DNA of 64,000 bases from an uncultured Burkholderiaceae bacterium (GCA_937888805.1 CALBEY010000020.1:17631-81630); one strand, 5' to 3'; shown: positions 1 to 9,190, counted from the stretch's first letter. Numbers and translations are program-made. The notes: a model not told the origin generated them from the letters alone.

Positions 1-59
1 AGCGTGAGCAGCACAAAAATAATAATAGTGACTTTGTTTAGCGCAGTCGTGTTCATCAT
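1..59 (-). CDS. livM: Branched-chain amino acid-type ABC permease LivM, N-terminal fragment
   Basis: Only the first 19 codons are present; the gene leaves the window at base 1. The reverse strand reads ATG ATG AAC ACG and continues as a hydrophobic stretch (MMNTTALNKVTIIIFVLLTL), which suits the first membrane segment of a LivM-type permease. It starts 8 nt after the livH stop, so it is the last visible gene of the livG-F-K-H-M operon. The identity rests mainly on position, since LivM normally follows LivH and the operon otherwise lacks its second permease. Confidence 0.6.
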   Translation of the reverse strand, partial: MMNTTALNKVTIIIFVLLT

Positions 60-67
60 CCAGCCCT

Positions 68-982
68 TTAACGAACTTTGCCAAACAGCCCGGCGGGCTT
101 AAGCAGCAGCACAATAATCATGATCACAAAGATCGACACCGATGAGGCTTGTGGGTAGAAGACCTTGGTGAGTCCTTCAATCACACCAAGCGACAGCCCA
201 GTGATGATGGACCCCGCAATGGATCCCATCCCCCCGATCACAACTACCGCAAACACAACAATGATGAGTTCAGAACCCATGGTGGCTGTGACCTGGTAGA
301 TTGGCGCGGCCAACACACCAGCAAACGCGGCCAACGCACAGCCCGCACCGTAGGTGAGGGTGATAATCAGTGGCACATTAACTCCCAACGCTTGAAGCAA
401 TCGGGGGTTTTCTGTGCCGGCCCTCAGTAAGCTGCCGAGTTTGGTGCGTTCAATGAAGTACCAAGTCGCAAAGCACAGCAATAAGGCAACGCCAACAACC
501 CATAGGCGATACCAAGGAATAAAGAGTTCAGCCACGCGCATGCCACCGCGAAACATATCCGGTACGGGGTAGCTGTTACCGAGCGCGCCAAACCAGTGTC
601 TAAACAATCCCTCAATAACCAATGCCAAACCAAAGGTCAACAAGAGCCCGTAGAGGTGATCTAGGTGGTAGAGCCGTTTGAGCATGGTTTTTTCAATAAC
701 AATGCTCATGACCCCAACGATCAGTGGGACTAAAACCAAAGCAAGCAAATAGGGAACTTCAAGCTCGGGCATGCCGATCCAGCTACCCAATTGGGTTAAA
801 CCAATCCAGGTAAACATGGCTCCCAGCATATAAAGCGCACCGTGTGTGAAATTAATCACGTTCAGTAAGCCAAAAATAACCGCCAGTCCTAGGCTGAGCA
901 AGGCATAAAAAGACCCATTGATAAGCCCAATCAATAATTGCGACGTCAAGGCTTGCGGCGATATGCCTAACAGCTCAAACAT
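68..982 (-). CDS. livH: Branched-chain amino acid-type ABC transporter permease LivH
   Basis: This 304-residue inner-membrane permease would form half of the channel of a Liv/HAAT-type importer. It is almost wholly hydrophobic, with about eight membrane segments. It carries the family motifs: an N-terminal NGSFYALLSLGLAVIFGLLNV segment (the GxxYAL..G...IFG pattern), the cytoplasmic TENPRLLQALGVN loop that docks on the ATPases, and GGMGSIAGSIITG near the C-terminus. GGGGAA lies just upstream of the ATG as a ribosome site. It sits 26 nt after livK and 8 nt before livM. The transported substrate cannot be read from the sequence; family members import amino acids, urea or aromatic and organic acids. 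Confidence 0.93.
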   Translation of the reverse strand: MFELLGISPQALTSQLLIGLINGSFYALLSLGLAVIFGLLNVINFTHGALYMLGAMFTWIGLTQLGSWIGMPELEVPYLLALVLVPLIVGVMSIVIEKTMLKRLYHLDHLYGLLLTFGLALVIEGLFRHWFGALGNSYPVPDMFRGGMRVAELFIPWYRLWVVGVALLLCFATWYFIERTKLGSLLRAGTENPRLLQALGVNVPLIITLTYGAGCALAAFAGVLAAPIYQVTATMGSELIIVVFAVVVIGGMGSIAGSIITGLSLGVIEGLTKVFYPQASSVSIFVIMIIVLLLKPAGLFGKVR

Positions 983-1008
983 GAAGTTCCCCTAACCCTA
1001 TCTATTTA

Positions 1009-2232
1009 TTACGAGGGCTTTTTACCCGTGACCAAATAGCACTTGGAATCTGCCAGTGGCAATGAACCTTCAGCCGCTGGAAGCACACGTGCGACAGTGG
1101 CAATATCATTACGGTTCTTGGATTCCTTGGGTGACTTAACCTGCAGCAAATACATGTCATGCTCAAACTTACCGTCGGCACGTATCACGCCCTTGAACAG
1201 ACCATCATCAATGGGCGTGGCTTTTAGATAAGCCATGACCTTGTCAGAATCATCCGTCTTGGTCGCTTGAACGGCCTTCAGGTAGTTCATGGTTGCTGAG
1301 TAGACGCCAGCTTGAACGGACGTCGGTGCAACATTTTTGAAACGGGTCATGAAGCGCTTAGAAAAGTCACGGTTCGCATCAGAGAAGTCCCAGTACCAAC
1401 CCACTGTAAAGTTCATGCCTTGCGTCTCACGCAGACCCAAAGCGCGAATATCGCTGGTGAACATTAGCAATGGCACAACCGTTTGCTTTGAACCCATGAT
1501 ACCGAGCTCCGCGGCTTGCTTGACTGAGCCAATCGTGTCGCCACCGGCATTGGCCAAAGCGATGACTTCAGCGCCTGAGGACTGAGCTTGAGCCAAATAT
1601 GAGGCGAAGTCGGTGGTTTTGATGGGGTGAGCCACGCTGCCCAAAACTTTACCGCCATTGGCATTAACCACGGATGAGGCGTCGCGTTGCAGCGTGTGAC
1701 CAAAGGCGTAATCCGCTGTCACAAAGAACCAGCTTTTCTTGCCACCAGCAACCACTGCGCTTGCTGTGCCGTGAGCCAAAGCATAGGTATCATAAACGTA
1801 GTGAACGGTGTAAGGGTTGCAACGTTCGTTGGTAATGGGCAGCGAAGCTGCACCAGTCACAAAAGCGATTTTCTTGCGCTGGTCGGCTACTTCCATGGCA
1901 GCGAGTGCTGAGGATGTCGACACGTTACCCATCAACACATCGACTTTGTCGCGGTCAATCATTTCACGGGCTTGTGAACCGGACAGGTCAGCTTTGGACT
2001 GCGTGTCAGCTGATGTGATGATAATTTCTTTACCCAAGACTTTGCCGCCAAAATCTTCGACAGCCATTTGGGCGGCTAACAGTGCACCAGGGCCTTCAAC
2101 AGCCGAGTAGATGCCTGACATGTCTGTCAAAACACCAATCCGAACACTGTCGTCGGTAAATTGAGCTGAGGCGGCGCCTGCACTCATCATGAAGGCAGCG
2201 CCGATCATCTGCGCTAGTAGCGATTTTTTCAT
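1009..2232 (-). CDS. Periplasmic substrate-binding protein of the first Liv-type transporter
   Basis: This is a type I periplasmic binding protein (LivK/HAAT family) of 407 residues that would capture the ligand for the LivHMGF complex. The start chosen is the ATG at 2232, preceded by AGGAGAC at ideal spacing. The reading frame is open further upstream, but that would add 32 basic residues before the signal peptide. Residues 1-23 form a Sec signal (MKKSLLAQMIGAAFMMSAGAASA), followed by the typical first strand VRIGVLTDMSG. The GxxD...G pattern of the hinge region and the late segment WYWDFSDANRDFSKRF fit ABC binding proteins often annotated for amide or aromatic-acid ligands. It lies inside the operon, between livF and livH, which is less usual than being first. 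Confidence 0.9.
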   Translation of the reverse strand: MKKSLLAQMIGAAFMMSAGAASAQFTDDSVRIGVLTDMSGIYSAVEGPGALLAAQMAVEDFGGKVLGKEIIITSADTQSKADLSGSQAREMIDRDKVDVLMGNVSTSSALAAMEVADQRKKIAFVTGAASLPITNERCNPYTVHYVYDTYALAHGTASAVVAGGKKSWFFVTADYAFGHTLQRDASSVVNANGGKVLGSVAHPIKTTDFASYLAQAQSSGAEVIALANAGGDTIGSVKQAAELGIMGSKQTVVPLLMFTSDIRALGLRETQGMNFTVGWYWDFSDANRDFSKRFMTRFKNVAPTSVQAGVYSATMNYLKAVQATKTDDSDKVMAYLKATPIDDGLFKGVIRADGKFEHDMYLLQVKSPKESKNRNDIATVARVLPAAEGSLPLADSKCYLVTGKKPS

Positions 2233-2284
2233 TTTTAATGTCTCCTTGAACTGACTGTGTTGCTGAAAATGAGCCCTAGCGCGT

Positions 2285-2995
2285 TTAAACGCCAAGTAAC
2301 GTTTCCAGTTCTTCACGGCTTTCTTCAAGCCGATCTTTTTCCACCATCTTGACGACCTGACCGTGTTCGATCACATAGTTTCGGTCGGCGAGTTTGGATG
2401 CAAAGCGGAAGTTCTGCTCAACGAGAACGACCGTAAAACCTTTTTCTTTTAGTAGGCGCACCACATCACCCAGTTTTTGCACGATGACAGGCGCAAGACC
2501 TTCAGTGATTTCATCGAGCAGCAACAGGGGCGCACCAGTGCGCAAGATGCGAGCAATCGCCAACATTTGCTGTTCGCCCCCAGAAAGTCGGCCGCCAGGG
2601 CTGTTGCGCCGCTCTTCAAGGTTTGGAAAGATTTTGTAGATCTCTTCAAGGCTAACGGCCGAGCCTTCGCCGACTTTTGGTGGCAACATCAGATTTTGTT
2701 CGCAGGTCAGACTGGCAAAGATGCCGCGTTCTTCTGGGCAGTACCCGATGCCCATGCGTGCAATTTCATGTGTTTGCTTGCCGATGACTTCAACGCCGTC
2801 AACCTTTACTGAGCCTTTGGCCATGCCGATCAGACCAAGAATGGCGCGCAGGGTACTGGTTCGACCAGCGCCGTTGCGCCCGAGCAAACAGACCACCTCA
2901 CCTTTACCGACCTGCAGGTTGATGCCGTGCAGAACATGAGATTCGCCGTACCACGCGTTGAGGTCTTTGATTTCTAATGCAAGAGTTGTTGACAT
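2285..2995 (-). CDS. livF: Liv-type ABC transporter ATPase LivF, Walker A Lys replaced by Arg
   Basis: This 236-residue cytoplasmic ATPase would energise the importer together with LivG. Visible motifs are Walker A at residues 39-47, signature LSGGE at 137-141, Walker B LLLLDE at 157-162, and a switch His in VLVEQN context as in LivF. The Walker A reads GRNGAGRTS, so the invariant Lys is Arg45 (codon CGA, bases 2861-2863). Similar Arg variants do, I believe, occur in some betaproteobacterial LivF proteins, so this may be a lineage trait and not damage. The partner LivG and the second LivF in this window keep the Lys. It lies 41 nt after livG and 52 nt before livK. Confidence 0.92.
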   Translation of the reverse strand: MSTTLALEIKDLNAWYGESHVLHGINLQVGKGEVVCLLGRNGAGRTSTLRAILGLIGMAKGSVKVDGVEVIGKQTHEIARMGIGYCPEERGIFASLTCEQNLMLPPKVGEGSAVSLEEIYKIFPNLEERRNSPGGRLSGGEQQMLAIARILRTGAPLLLLDEITEGLAPVIVQKLGDVVRLLKEKGFTVVLVEQNFRFASKLADRNYVIEHGQVVKMVEKDRLEESREELETLLGV

Positions 2996-3036
2996 GAGGC
3001 TTTTGGCTTGTTTCGAAGTGTTGCAGCTGTAAAAAA

Positions 3037-3813
3037 TTAGTGGCCTGCCAGTTCTGCATCTGCTGAACCCATGTAGGCTTCCATCACTTGGGGATTCTTG
3101 GATACAGTCTGATAGTCGCCTTCAGCAATGACTTCGCCACGCTGCAAAACGGAAATCGTATCGGCAATATTGGCAACCACGTTCATGTTGTGTTCGACCA
3201 TGATGATGGTTCGACCAGCGGACACTTTTTTGATCAGTTCCGTGACCCGCTCGACGTCTTCATGACCCATGCCTTGCGTGGGCTCATCGAGCAACATGAC
3301 TTCTGGGTTGATGGCCAGGGTCGTTGCAATTTCCAGAGCCCGCTTGCGTCCATAAGGTAAATTGACAGCTTCTTCGCTGGCAAATTCAGTTAGGCCCACT
3401 TGTTCGAGTGCATCTAAAGCGCGGTCATTCAAAATGTTCAGTGTTTTGTCGCTTTTCCAGAAATGAAACGACGTACCGAGACGTCGCTGGATGCCGATGC
3501 GTACGTTTTCGAGGACGGACATGTGCGGAAAAACAGCTGAAATCTGAAATGACCGCACAACACCTTCGCGTGCAATCTGCGATGGCGAGTGCTTGGTGAT
3601 GTCGGTACCGTTAAAAATAATGTGTCCCCGGGTTGGGGGGTGAAATTTGGTAATAAGGTTAAAGCACGTGCTTTTACCGGCACCGTTGGGGCCAATGATG
3701 GCGTGAATGGTGTTACGTTTGACTTTGAGGTTGACATCATTGACCGCAACGAACCCCAAAAATTCCTTGGTTAGTCCGCGCGTTTCTATGACATATTCAC
3801 TTGAATGTTCCAT
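3037..3813 (-). CDS. livG: Liv-type ABC transporter ATPase LivG
   Basis: This 258-residue ATPase is the first gene of the 5' operon. Walker A GPNGAGKS is at residues 41-48 with the normal Lys. The signature region is the degenerate NLPYGRKRALEIA typical of LivG, and Walker B is EVMLLDEPTQGMG, followed by the switch segment IIMVEHN. The ATG at 3813 has no evident Shine-Dalgarno sequence; a TATAAA lies only 6 nt upstream (see the promoter entry). It is transcribed toward livF. Confidence 0.93.
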   Translation of the reverse strand: MEHSSEYVIETRGLTKEFLGFVAVNDVNLKVKRNTIHAIIGPNGAGKSTCFNLITKFHPPTRGHIIFNGTDITKHSPSQIAREGVVRSFQISAVFPHMSVLENVRIGIQRRLGTSFHFWKSDKTLNILNDRALDALEQVGLTEFASEEAVNLPYGRKRALEIATTLAINPEVMLLDEPTQGMGHEDVERVTELIKKVSAGRTIIMVEHNMNVVANIADTISVLQRGEVIAEGDYQTVSKNPQVMEAYMGSADAELAGH

Positions 3814-3819
3814 TAGAAA

Positions 3820-3849
3820 TTTATAGTCTGGCTAGGGCTTGCTTAGCAA
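3820..3849 (-). promoter_or_regulatory. Candidate promoter of the livGFKHM operon, possibly leaderless
   Basis: On the minus strand, TTGCTA (3849-3844) and TATAAA (3825-3820) are separated by 18 nt. A start site about 7 nt past the -10 would fall on the livG ATG at 3813, and no ribosome-binding sequence precedes that ATG. This is motif matching by eye in an AT-rich gap, so it is weak evidence. Confidence 0.3.
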
Positions 3850-3980
3850 TAGCAAAACCATCGGACTTACCCTTAGCAAGACTTAATCACACAAATAAAT
3901 TAGGACGTACATTAATGCTCAAATTGACTGCCATTATGTTTTAGAAATTTTTTGGTCGTACGTTTTAATCGGTGTTGTCA

Positions 3981-6281
3981 TTAACGACCGAACAAACCTT
4001 TCAGCACATTGCCAAGACCTGGCACGGCTTTGTTTATTTTGTTTGTGACGTCATCATTGAGCTTGATTTTTGCCAGTTCTGCCGCCAGCGCACTGATATC
4101 CACACGGTAGGTTGGCCGATCGATCGGACCACTGAGACGAATCGGTACCGTGATGCCTCGCAGGGCTTTGAGCTCGACACCGCCTTGTCCATCGGCGGTG
4201 TCGACAACCGCAACTCGAGCCAAGTAGTTCAGTTGCCCGGCTGCCATATCAATGGTGCCGTTGCCTTGAATACGGAACAAGGGTGCCTTGATGCTGAGGT
4301 CTTTGTTCTCAGCCACCCCATTTTTGATGACAGCAGTGGCGCTTAATTCGGCGAATCGGGTCTGCCCGTCGGCGGTCGCGCTTTGTGAGGCCGTTCGTCC
4401 CAGTGCGGCTCGTACGCCTTTTAAAATGGCTTGTAAGTCCACGCCCTTGACGGCACCGTCTTTAAGTTGCAACTCCAGCTGACCGGTTAATGACCTCAGC
4501 ATGGTCGCACGCTCAGTGCCTGTTGCCGACACATTTGCCGTTAGGTTGCCGCGACCAGACAAGGCTGACGTGGCTGACAAGCTACTGAGCAAAGCGGCAA
4601 CATCAACATCACTGATTGACTCGGTCATTGTTACGCTTTGCGAATTGGCATCGATCTTCAGGGAACCTTGGATTTTCCCATCCCAAACGTTGGTTTGATG
4701 TGGCCCCACTGTCAAGCGACCGTCATGAAGTTTGATACCCGTCTTGAGATCCGTTAGCAGTGCGTTCTGGGTTTTTATGGTGTCAATGCGCAGTTGGCCA
4801 GTGGCGGAATGTCCATACAAGACAGCAAAATCGAATTGGCTCGCCTGTGCGTCCTTGGTTACGGGTGAAGTCGCCGTGCTTGAGGCTGCTGCGCTTGTCG
4901 GGGCGCTTGATGCGTTGCTATCGATGGGTTTTGTGACAGCTGCGGGCGTGTGGGTCAATGATGTGACATCCAGGTTCTCAAGGTGAGCATCAAAACCAAT
5001 CAATGGTTTCTTGAAATTTTCGATATTGACCGAAAGTTTGAGCGGTGATGCGTTGAAGCCACCAGAAAACGTGCCTTTAATCGTTTCAGGTTTGAGATGA
5101 AGTTCTACAGGTCCGCTTAGTACCAAGTGCAAAGGTTCTGGGCTGAAACTGGCGTCAGTCATGACCAGGTCAAGCCCAATCGTTTTAAGCGTTAGGGTCT
5201 GTTCACGCCATTGCCACTTGGGCAGGGTGATATTGCCTTTGATAAGCCGCGCACCATGTGTCGCTTGGCCACTGATGCTGAGCGCTTGACCGCTGACTTC
5301 GCGGTTGCTCAGCACCCATTCAGGGGCATCGGCCTTTAGCGACACGGTCTGTGGGGGTGATGCGATGTGGTTGATTTGTGCTGACGCTTGGGCCTTGATC
5401 GTGTCGATTAGGTATTGGCCAGTCTTTAAATCAGCTTGGGCATTAAAGCCTAGGTCAAGGCGCATGGCTTTTAGGTCTTGCCAGAAGCCTTCAGCGCTTG
5501 CTTTCACCTCAGAGAACGTCAGACGTTGAGCCTTGAGTGCCAATTGGTAGCGAGTCGAGAACCCAATCATGACGTCAGCCTCCGGCAAGGCCGTTTGTAG
5601 CCGAAACGAAGTTGTCAGCTCGCCACTGGCGTTCGTTGCCAAGCGTCCGGTCGTCACGGCAATATCAGTCAGATCCCAGCGCTGCTGACTTTGTTGATCC
5701 ACAAAAACAAAACGGCTATTGCTGACGTTTAGCGCTTCGATATCAATCAACAGTGGCCTGTTACCGGAATCCAAGACTTTATCTGCCAGTGGCGGTTGAC
5801 TTGTTTGTTCACTGGTGCCGTCAGCCGGTGGTTGGGTCGAGTCCATTTTCGGCTTGATGCGATTGAGCAAATCTTCAATATTGAGCGTGCCTTTTGCATG
5901 ACGAATCAGGCGGATGTTTAAACCCTGAACGTCAATGCCATCGACTAAAACCTCACCCTTTAAAAGGGGCAGTAAGGCCACTGAAAGACGCGTTAAGCGC
6001 AACCTTAGAAATGGTTCGGTCCCGACATTTGGTGCGCCGTTAGGTGTCGCGTTTGGTTCAGACAGGCTGGCTTGATTGATCACAGCGCCAAGTCGCGGAA
6101 AGACAGTGACCGCAATATCACCCTCTATTTTTAGGGTTCGGCCAGTGTGTTTTAAGACCAGTGATTCGATGTCTGTTTTGTAACGGTTGGCATCAAAGGT
6201 CGCAACAAACACAGTGGCACTAATGAGAGCCAGCAGTCCCAAAACCAAAAGGCCGTAAAAGCCGTAGCGCAGAACTTTCAT
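3981..6281 (-). CDS. AsmA-family envelope protein
   Basis: This is a 766-residue protein with one N-terminal membrane segment (residues about 5-28) and a long periplasmic part. After the anchor comes the AsmA hallmark FDANRYK and the segment GRTLKIEGDIAVTVFPRLG. The C-terminal AsmA_2 region contains LTANVSATG and ends in a phasin-like tail of charged residues. AsmA proteins are bridge-like relatives of lipid-transfer proteins and affect outer-membrane phospholipid and protein assembly. A Ser/Thr/Ala-rich linker lies at about residues 455-475. I chose the ATG at 6281 (MKVLRYGFYG); an in-frame ATG at 6296 would add five residues. Neither has a strong ribosome site. Confidence 0.88.
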   Translation of the reverse strand: MKVLRYGFYGLLVLGLLALISATVFVATFDANRYKTDIESLVLKHTGRTLKIEGDIAVTVFPRLGAVINQASLSEPNATPNGAPNVGTEPFLRLRLTRLSVALLPLLKGEVLVDGIDVQGLNIRLIRHAKGTLNIEDLLNRIKPKMDSTQPPADGTSEQTSQPPLADKVLDSGNRPLLIDIEALNVSNSRFVFVDQQSQQRWDLTDIAVTTGRLATNASGELTTSFRLQTALPEADVMIGFSTRYQLALKAQRLTFSEVKASAEGFWQDLKAMRLDLGFNAQADLKTGQYLIDTIKAQASAQINHIASPPQTVSLKADAPEWVLSNREVSGQALSISGQATHGARLIKGNITLPKWQWREQTLTLKTIGLDLVMTDASFSPEPLHLVLSGPVELHLKPETIKGTFSGGFNASPLKLSVNIENFKKPLIGFDAHLENLDVTSLTHTPAAVTKPIDSNASSAPTSAAASSTATSPVTKDAQASQFDFAVLYGHSATGQLRIDTIKTQNALLTDLKTGIKLHDGRLTVGPHQTNVWDGKIQGSLKIDANSQSVTMTESISDVDVAALLSSLSATSALSGRGNLTANVSATGTERATMLRSLTGQLELQLKDGAVKGVDLQAILKGVRAALGRTASQSATADGQTRFAELSATAVIKNGVAENKDLSIKAPLFRIQGNGTIDMAAGQLNYLARVAVVDTADGQGGVELKALRGITVPIRLSGPIDRPTYRVDISALAAELAKIKLNDDVTNKINKAVPGLGNVLKGLFGR

Positions 6282-6350
6282 GATCAAAATACCCATTGAA
6301 CGTTAGGCCAAGCGATGATGGCCACCACGCTTTTCGGTCGACTGGTTACC

Positions 6351-7436
6351 TCATGATTTGAGCGCTACGTTATTAAGCTTGTTTAACGTTTCGGGCCATT
6401 GGCGATTTTGCGCCCCCTGCAACAAAATTCGACCCCAAGATACCCAGGCATCCCAGCCGATGCGTTTGTCCCACGAGTTACCCCAACAGGTCAATAGATG
6501 CAAGCCATGAGCTGCCGCTGTCTGAGCTTGGTCGTAGGTTTTGTTGGTTAAGAGCAGTTGCGCCAATAAGAGGTAAGGCTCTGCCACCCATGGGTTAAGT
6601 CGAATCGCTTGCTCGAGCGTCATGATGCTGGTTGAACTGCAGACCAGCGGTTGGTTTTGTTGAACCACTGACCAATAGAGCGCGCAAGCGGCTGCTTCGT
6701 CGGACTCGGACAATTCGTGTTGGCAATGATCGAACACCGACGGCAGTGGCACCAAACCCTCGAGGGCAGGGTGTTTAAGAACCTGCCCCAATCTGGAAAT
6801 CTGACTGATGCGGTAGGCGGTGGGTCGCATGGGGCCAGGCCACAAACCCGCTGCCCAGTGCAGGCCCGTGTCGCGCGGCGCGTGATTGGGGTAGCCAGAA
6901 TAAATGTCATCTTGCCAGCTATACCACTGCTCGCAAGTGTCAGCCATGGTGACCACTGTAAAAATCGCCACATCGCGTGCTGAAAGCACGATGGGTGTAC
7001 CGTCGACGTTTAGTGTGAGTTGTCCATTGCTATCAGGCCCTGATTCAAGCAAGGCTTTGACCAATGGTGCTCGCGGCACGACACAGTACAAGTGAATCAG
7101 GCGTTCGATATCTTCGCCCACCAGCGCTTGCACGCGGCCACGTTCAGAGTTCGGGTCAAACTTCACGATATCGACTTGGGCATTACCGTAGACGCTGTGT
7201 AACAATCCCAACAGTCGTGCTTCATTGGGTTGTTGCCAGAGCGTTAGGGTGCGGGCCACGCCAACCAAGTGGTGTCTGAAAGTGCCCGCTTTGTGCCAGT
7301 CTTGACCCACGCCGCTGCCAAGAACCACTGGCATGATGGGCGCAAGCGCCGGATCGCGGGTCAGCCATTCATCGTCTAACAATTCAATGGCTTGTTCTAA
7401 TGCCGCAGGCGTTAAGGTGTTCAGGTCTGTTTTCAT
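6351..7436 (-). CDS. HD-like DUF6817-type protein with TPR-like C-terminus
   Basis: This is a 361-residue soluble protein of unknown function. Residues about 50-110 hold an HD-domain-like arrangement (FRHHLVGVARTLTLW, then LLGLLHSVYGN), which resembles the DUF6817 family. The middle part includes ARDVAIFTVVTMADTCEQWYSW, resembling the helix after such a domain. The C-terminal third has a helical repeat (LNPWVAEPYLLLAQLLLTNK...AAAHGLHLL) reminiscent of a TPR unit. There is no signal peptide. It is 69 nt downstream of nothing else on its strand and precedes the AsmA gene in the same direction. The family assignment is from memory of the motif and is moderately sure; the function is unknown. Confidence 0.7.
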   Translation of the reverse strand: MKTDLNTLTPAALEQAIELLDDEWLTRDPALAPIMPVVLGSGVGQDWHKAGTFRHHLVGVARTLTLWQQPNEARLLGLLHSVYGNAQVDIVKFDPNSERGRVQALVGEDIERLIHLYCVVPRAPLVKALLESGPDSNGQLTLNVDGTPIVLSARDVAIFTVVTMADTCEQWYSWQDDIYSGYPNHAPRDTGLHWAAGLWPGPMRPTAYRISQISRLGQVLKHPALEGLVPLPSVFDHCQHELSESDEAAACALYWSVVQQNQPLVCSSTSIMTLEQAIRLNPWVAEPYLLLAQLLLTNKTYDQAQTAAAHGLHLLTCWGNSWDKRIGWDAWVSWGRILLQGAQNRQWPETLNKLNNVALKS

Positions 7437-7526
7437 GGAAAGCGCTATAGTGAATCGTCAATCGTACCCAAAGCGTAGTGAATCTGATGACCCAGCGCAA
7501 GCACAAGATTTGTCAGGAAATCCGAG

Positions 7527-7772
7527 ATGTCTAGATGGTCGCAGTGGTTTAAGTCCAGTGCAAACGTCAAGTCTCGCGATGAGTTCGATCGTGCCCGGGC
7601 ATTGGTTGATGCAATCGACCGTGGCGGTTTACCCCTGATGCCCTCCAAGATTAACGGTATTGCCCGTGAATTGGGGCTAGAGGTCTCGCGCAAAGCACCG
7701 ATGACGGAAACCATTGAGCGCATTCGCGCGGCGGTCGCCAGGCAAAAGCATCAAGATGGCCATTCTGATTAA
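7527..7772 (+). CDS. Small conserved hypothetical protein
   Basis: This is an 81-residue basic protein. AGGAAA (7515-7520) sits 6 nt before the ATG, which supports the start. The sequence is predicted helical: FDRARALVDAIDRGGLPL, then INGIARELGLEVSRKAP and ETIERIRAAVARQ. The layout looks like a short HTH-like or helical-hairpin protein, and I recall similar uncharacterised small proteins in Burkholderiales. The opposite-strand ORF over the same bases has no ribosome site and lower coding plausibility. It is divergent from the DUF6817-like gene. Function unknown. Confidence 0.62.
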   Translation: MSRWSQWFKSSANVKSRDEFDRARALVDAIDRGGLPLMPSKINGIARELGLEVSRKAPMTETIERIRAAVARQKHQDGHSD

Positions 7773-7930
7773 ACAATGGCGCTGTCTCAATTCACTGTTT
7801 TTCACATGTTGCAGTTGGAAACCCCCACTGTGGAGTACTCTCGCTTATTGCACTGGCGTCACAAAGAAGGCTTAGGTGTTACGCCCTGTGACAACATATT
7901 TTTAAATCATTCCTTATGGCGGAGTTTCAA

Positions 7931-9187
7931 ATGACAGCACAGGCTCATTCGCGTACCCGAGTTTTGGTGGGTGGCGTCGCAGGCAACGTATTGGAATGGT
8001 TTGATTTTGCTGTTTATGGATTTTTTGCTGTCACCATCGGTAAACTTTTTTTCCCAGCTGAGGATCCCGTCGCCCAAGTCATATCGGCTTTTGGCATTTT
8101 TGCTGTCGGATTTCTAATGCGCCCAGTGGGTGGCATGGTATTTGGTTACATCGGTGACAAATTTGGTCGCCACAATGCGATGCTGATTTCTGTGGCTGCG
8201 ATGGCCATTCCGACATTTTTGGTGGGCATGCTGCCCACCTACGCCACGCTAGGCATTGCGGCGCCATTTTTGTTGTTGTTGCTGCGCATGATCCAGGGCC
8301 TTTCCGTGGGTGGTGAATACACAACCTCGGTTGTCTATCTTTACGAGCGAACACCCAAGTCATCACGCGGGTTGGTGGGTTCGCTGTCGGTAAGTGGTGC
8401 CGTACTCGGTATTTTGCTTGGCTCGGCTGTCGGTGCGCTTTTGGCGGCCTTGCTTGATCCTGAGCAACTAGCGTCATGGGGTTGGCGCGTGCCGTTTTTG
8501 AGTGGTTTGGTTTTGGGATTGGCCGGTTTCTGGTTGCGCCAGGGTGGCGAGAGCATTAGTGCTGAGCGCCCAACAGTACACAATCCATTGAAAGATGCCT
8601 GGAACAATCACCGAAAAATCATGTTGCAGGTCAGTGGTCTGTCCATGGTGAACGCTGTTGTTTTTTACCTCGTTTTTGTTTATGTGGTGAGTTGGTTGGA
8701 AATGGTCGATGGCATTGCGCCGGCGACGTCCCTTGAAATAAACAGTGCAAGCCTGGTGTTGTTAATCGCCGTAATGATATTGGCCGGTTGGTTGTCCGAC
8801 AAAATCGGCGCCCGAATCATCCTAATGACTTCTGTGATCGCTGTGTTTGTGTTGGCCTGGCCACTATTTTGGTTGATGCACAGTCAGCATGACTTGACGA
8901 TTCTTGCAGGCCAATTTGGCTATGCCGTTATTATCGGTGGCTATCTGGGTGTGTTGCCCGCCTACATGGTGAGTATTATCCCTGCCGCTGTTCGGTGCAC
9001 GGCAGCCGGCTTAAGTTACAACATCACGCTCGGCGTCGCGGGTGGCTTAAGCCCGATGTTGGCCACTTACTTGGTTCACCGCACGCAAGATGATTTGAGT
9101 CCAGCCTATATGATCATGCTTGCCGCTGCGATCAGCGGTGTCGCGCTTTTATCCATCGGTAAAGATGACCATAAGCGCGACGCATAA
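7931..9187 (+). CDS. MFS transporter of the metabolite:H+ symporter (MHS) type
   Basis: This 418-residue inner-membrane protein has about 12 membrane segments. The N-terminus GNVLEWFDFAVYGFFA is the MHS signature seen in ProP, KgtP and ShiA, and the loop between segments 2 and 3 reads GYIGDKFGRHNAML, the MFS G-x-x-x-D-R/K-x-G-R motif. The segment RMIQGLSVGGEYTTSVVYLYE in the fourth/fifth helix region is also MHS-typical. The ATG at 7931 is preferred over an in-frame ATG at 7916, because GGAG at 7921-7924 gives correct spacing. The likely role is proton-coupled uptake of an organic acid or osmolyte; the substrate is unknown. Confidence 0.9.
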   Translation: MTAQAHSRTRVLVGGVAGNVLEWFDFAVYGFFAVTIGKLFFPAEDPVAQVISAFGIFAVGFLMRPVGGMVFGYIGDKFGRHNAMLISVAAMAIPTFLVGMLPTYATLGIAAPFLLLLLRMIQGLSVGGEYTTSVVYLYERTPKSSRGLVGSLSVSGAVLGILLGSAVGALLAALLDPEQLASWGWRVPFLSGLVLGLAGFWLRQGGESISAERPTVHNPLKDAWNNHRKIMLQVSGLSMVNAVVFYLVFVYVVSWLEMVDGIAPATSLEINSASLVLLIAVMILAGWLSDKIGARIILMTSVIAVFVLAWPLFWLMHSQHDLTILAGQFGYAVIIGGYLGVLPAYMVSIIPAAVRCTAAGLSYNITLGVAGGLSPMLATYLVHRTQDDLSPAYMIMLAAAISGVALLSIGKDDHKRDA

Positions 9188-9190
9188 AGG

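Noticed and set aside
7445..7723. 92-residue minus-strand ORF opposite the small conserved ORF
   Set aside because: No ribosome site, and the plus-strand ORF has an AGGAAA site and a more protein-like helical sequence.
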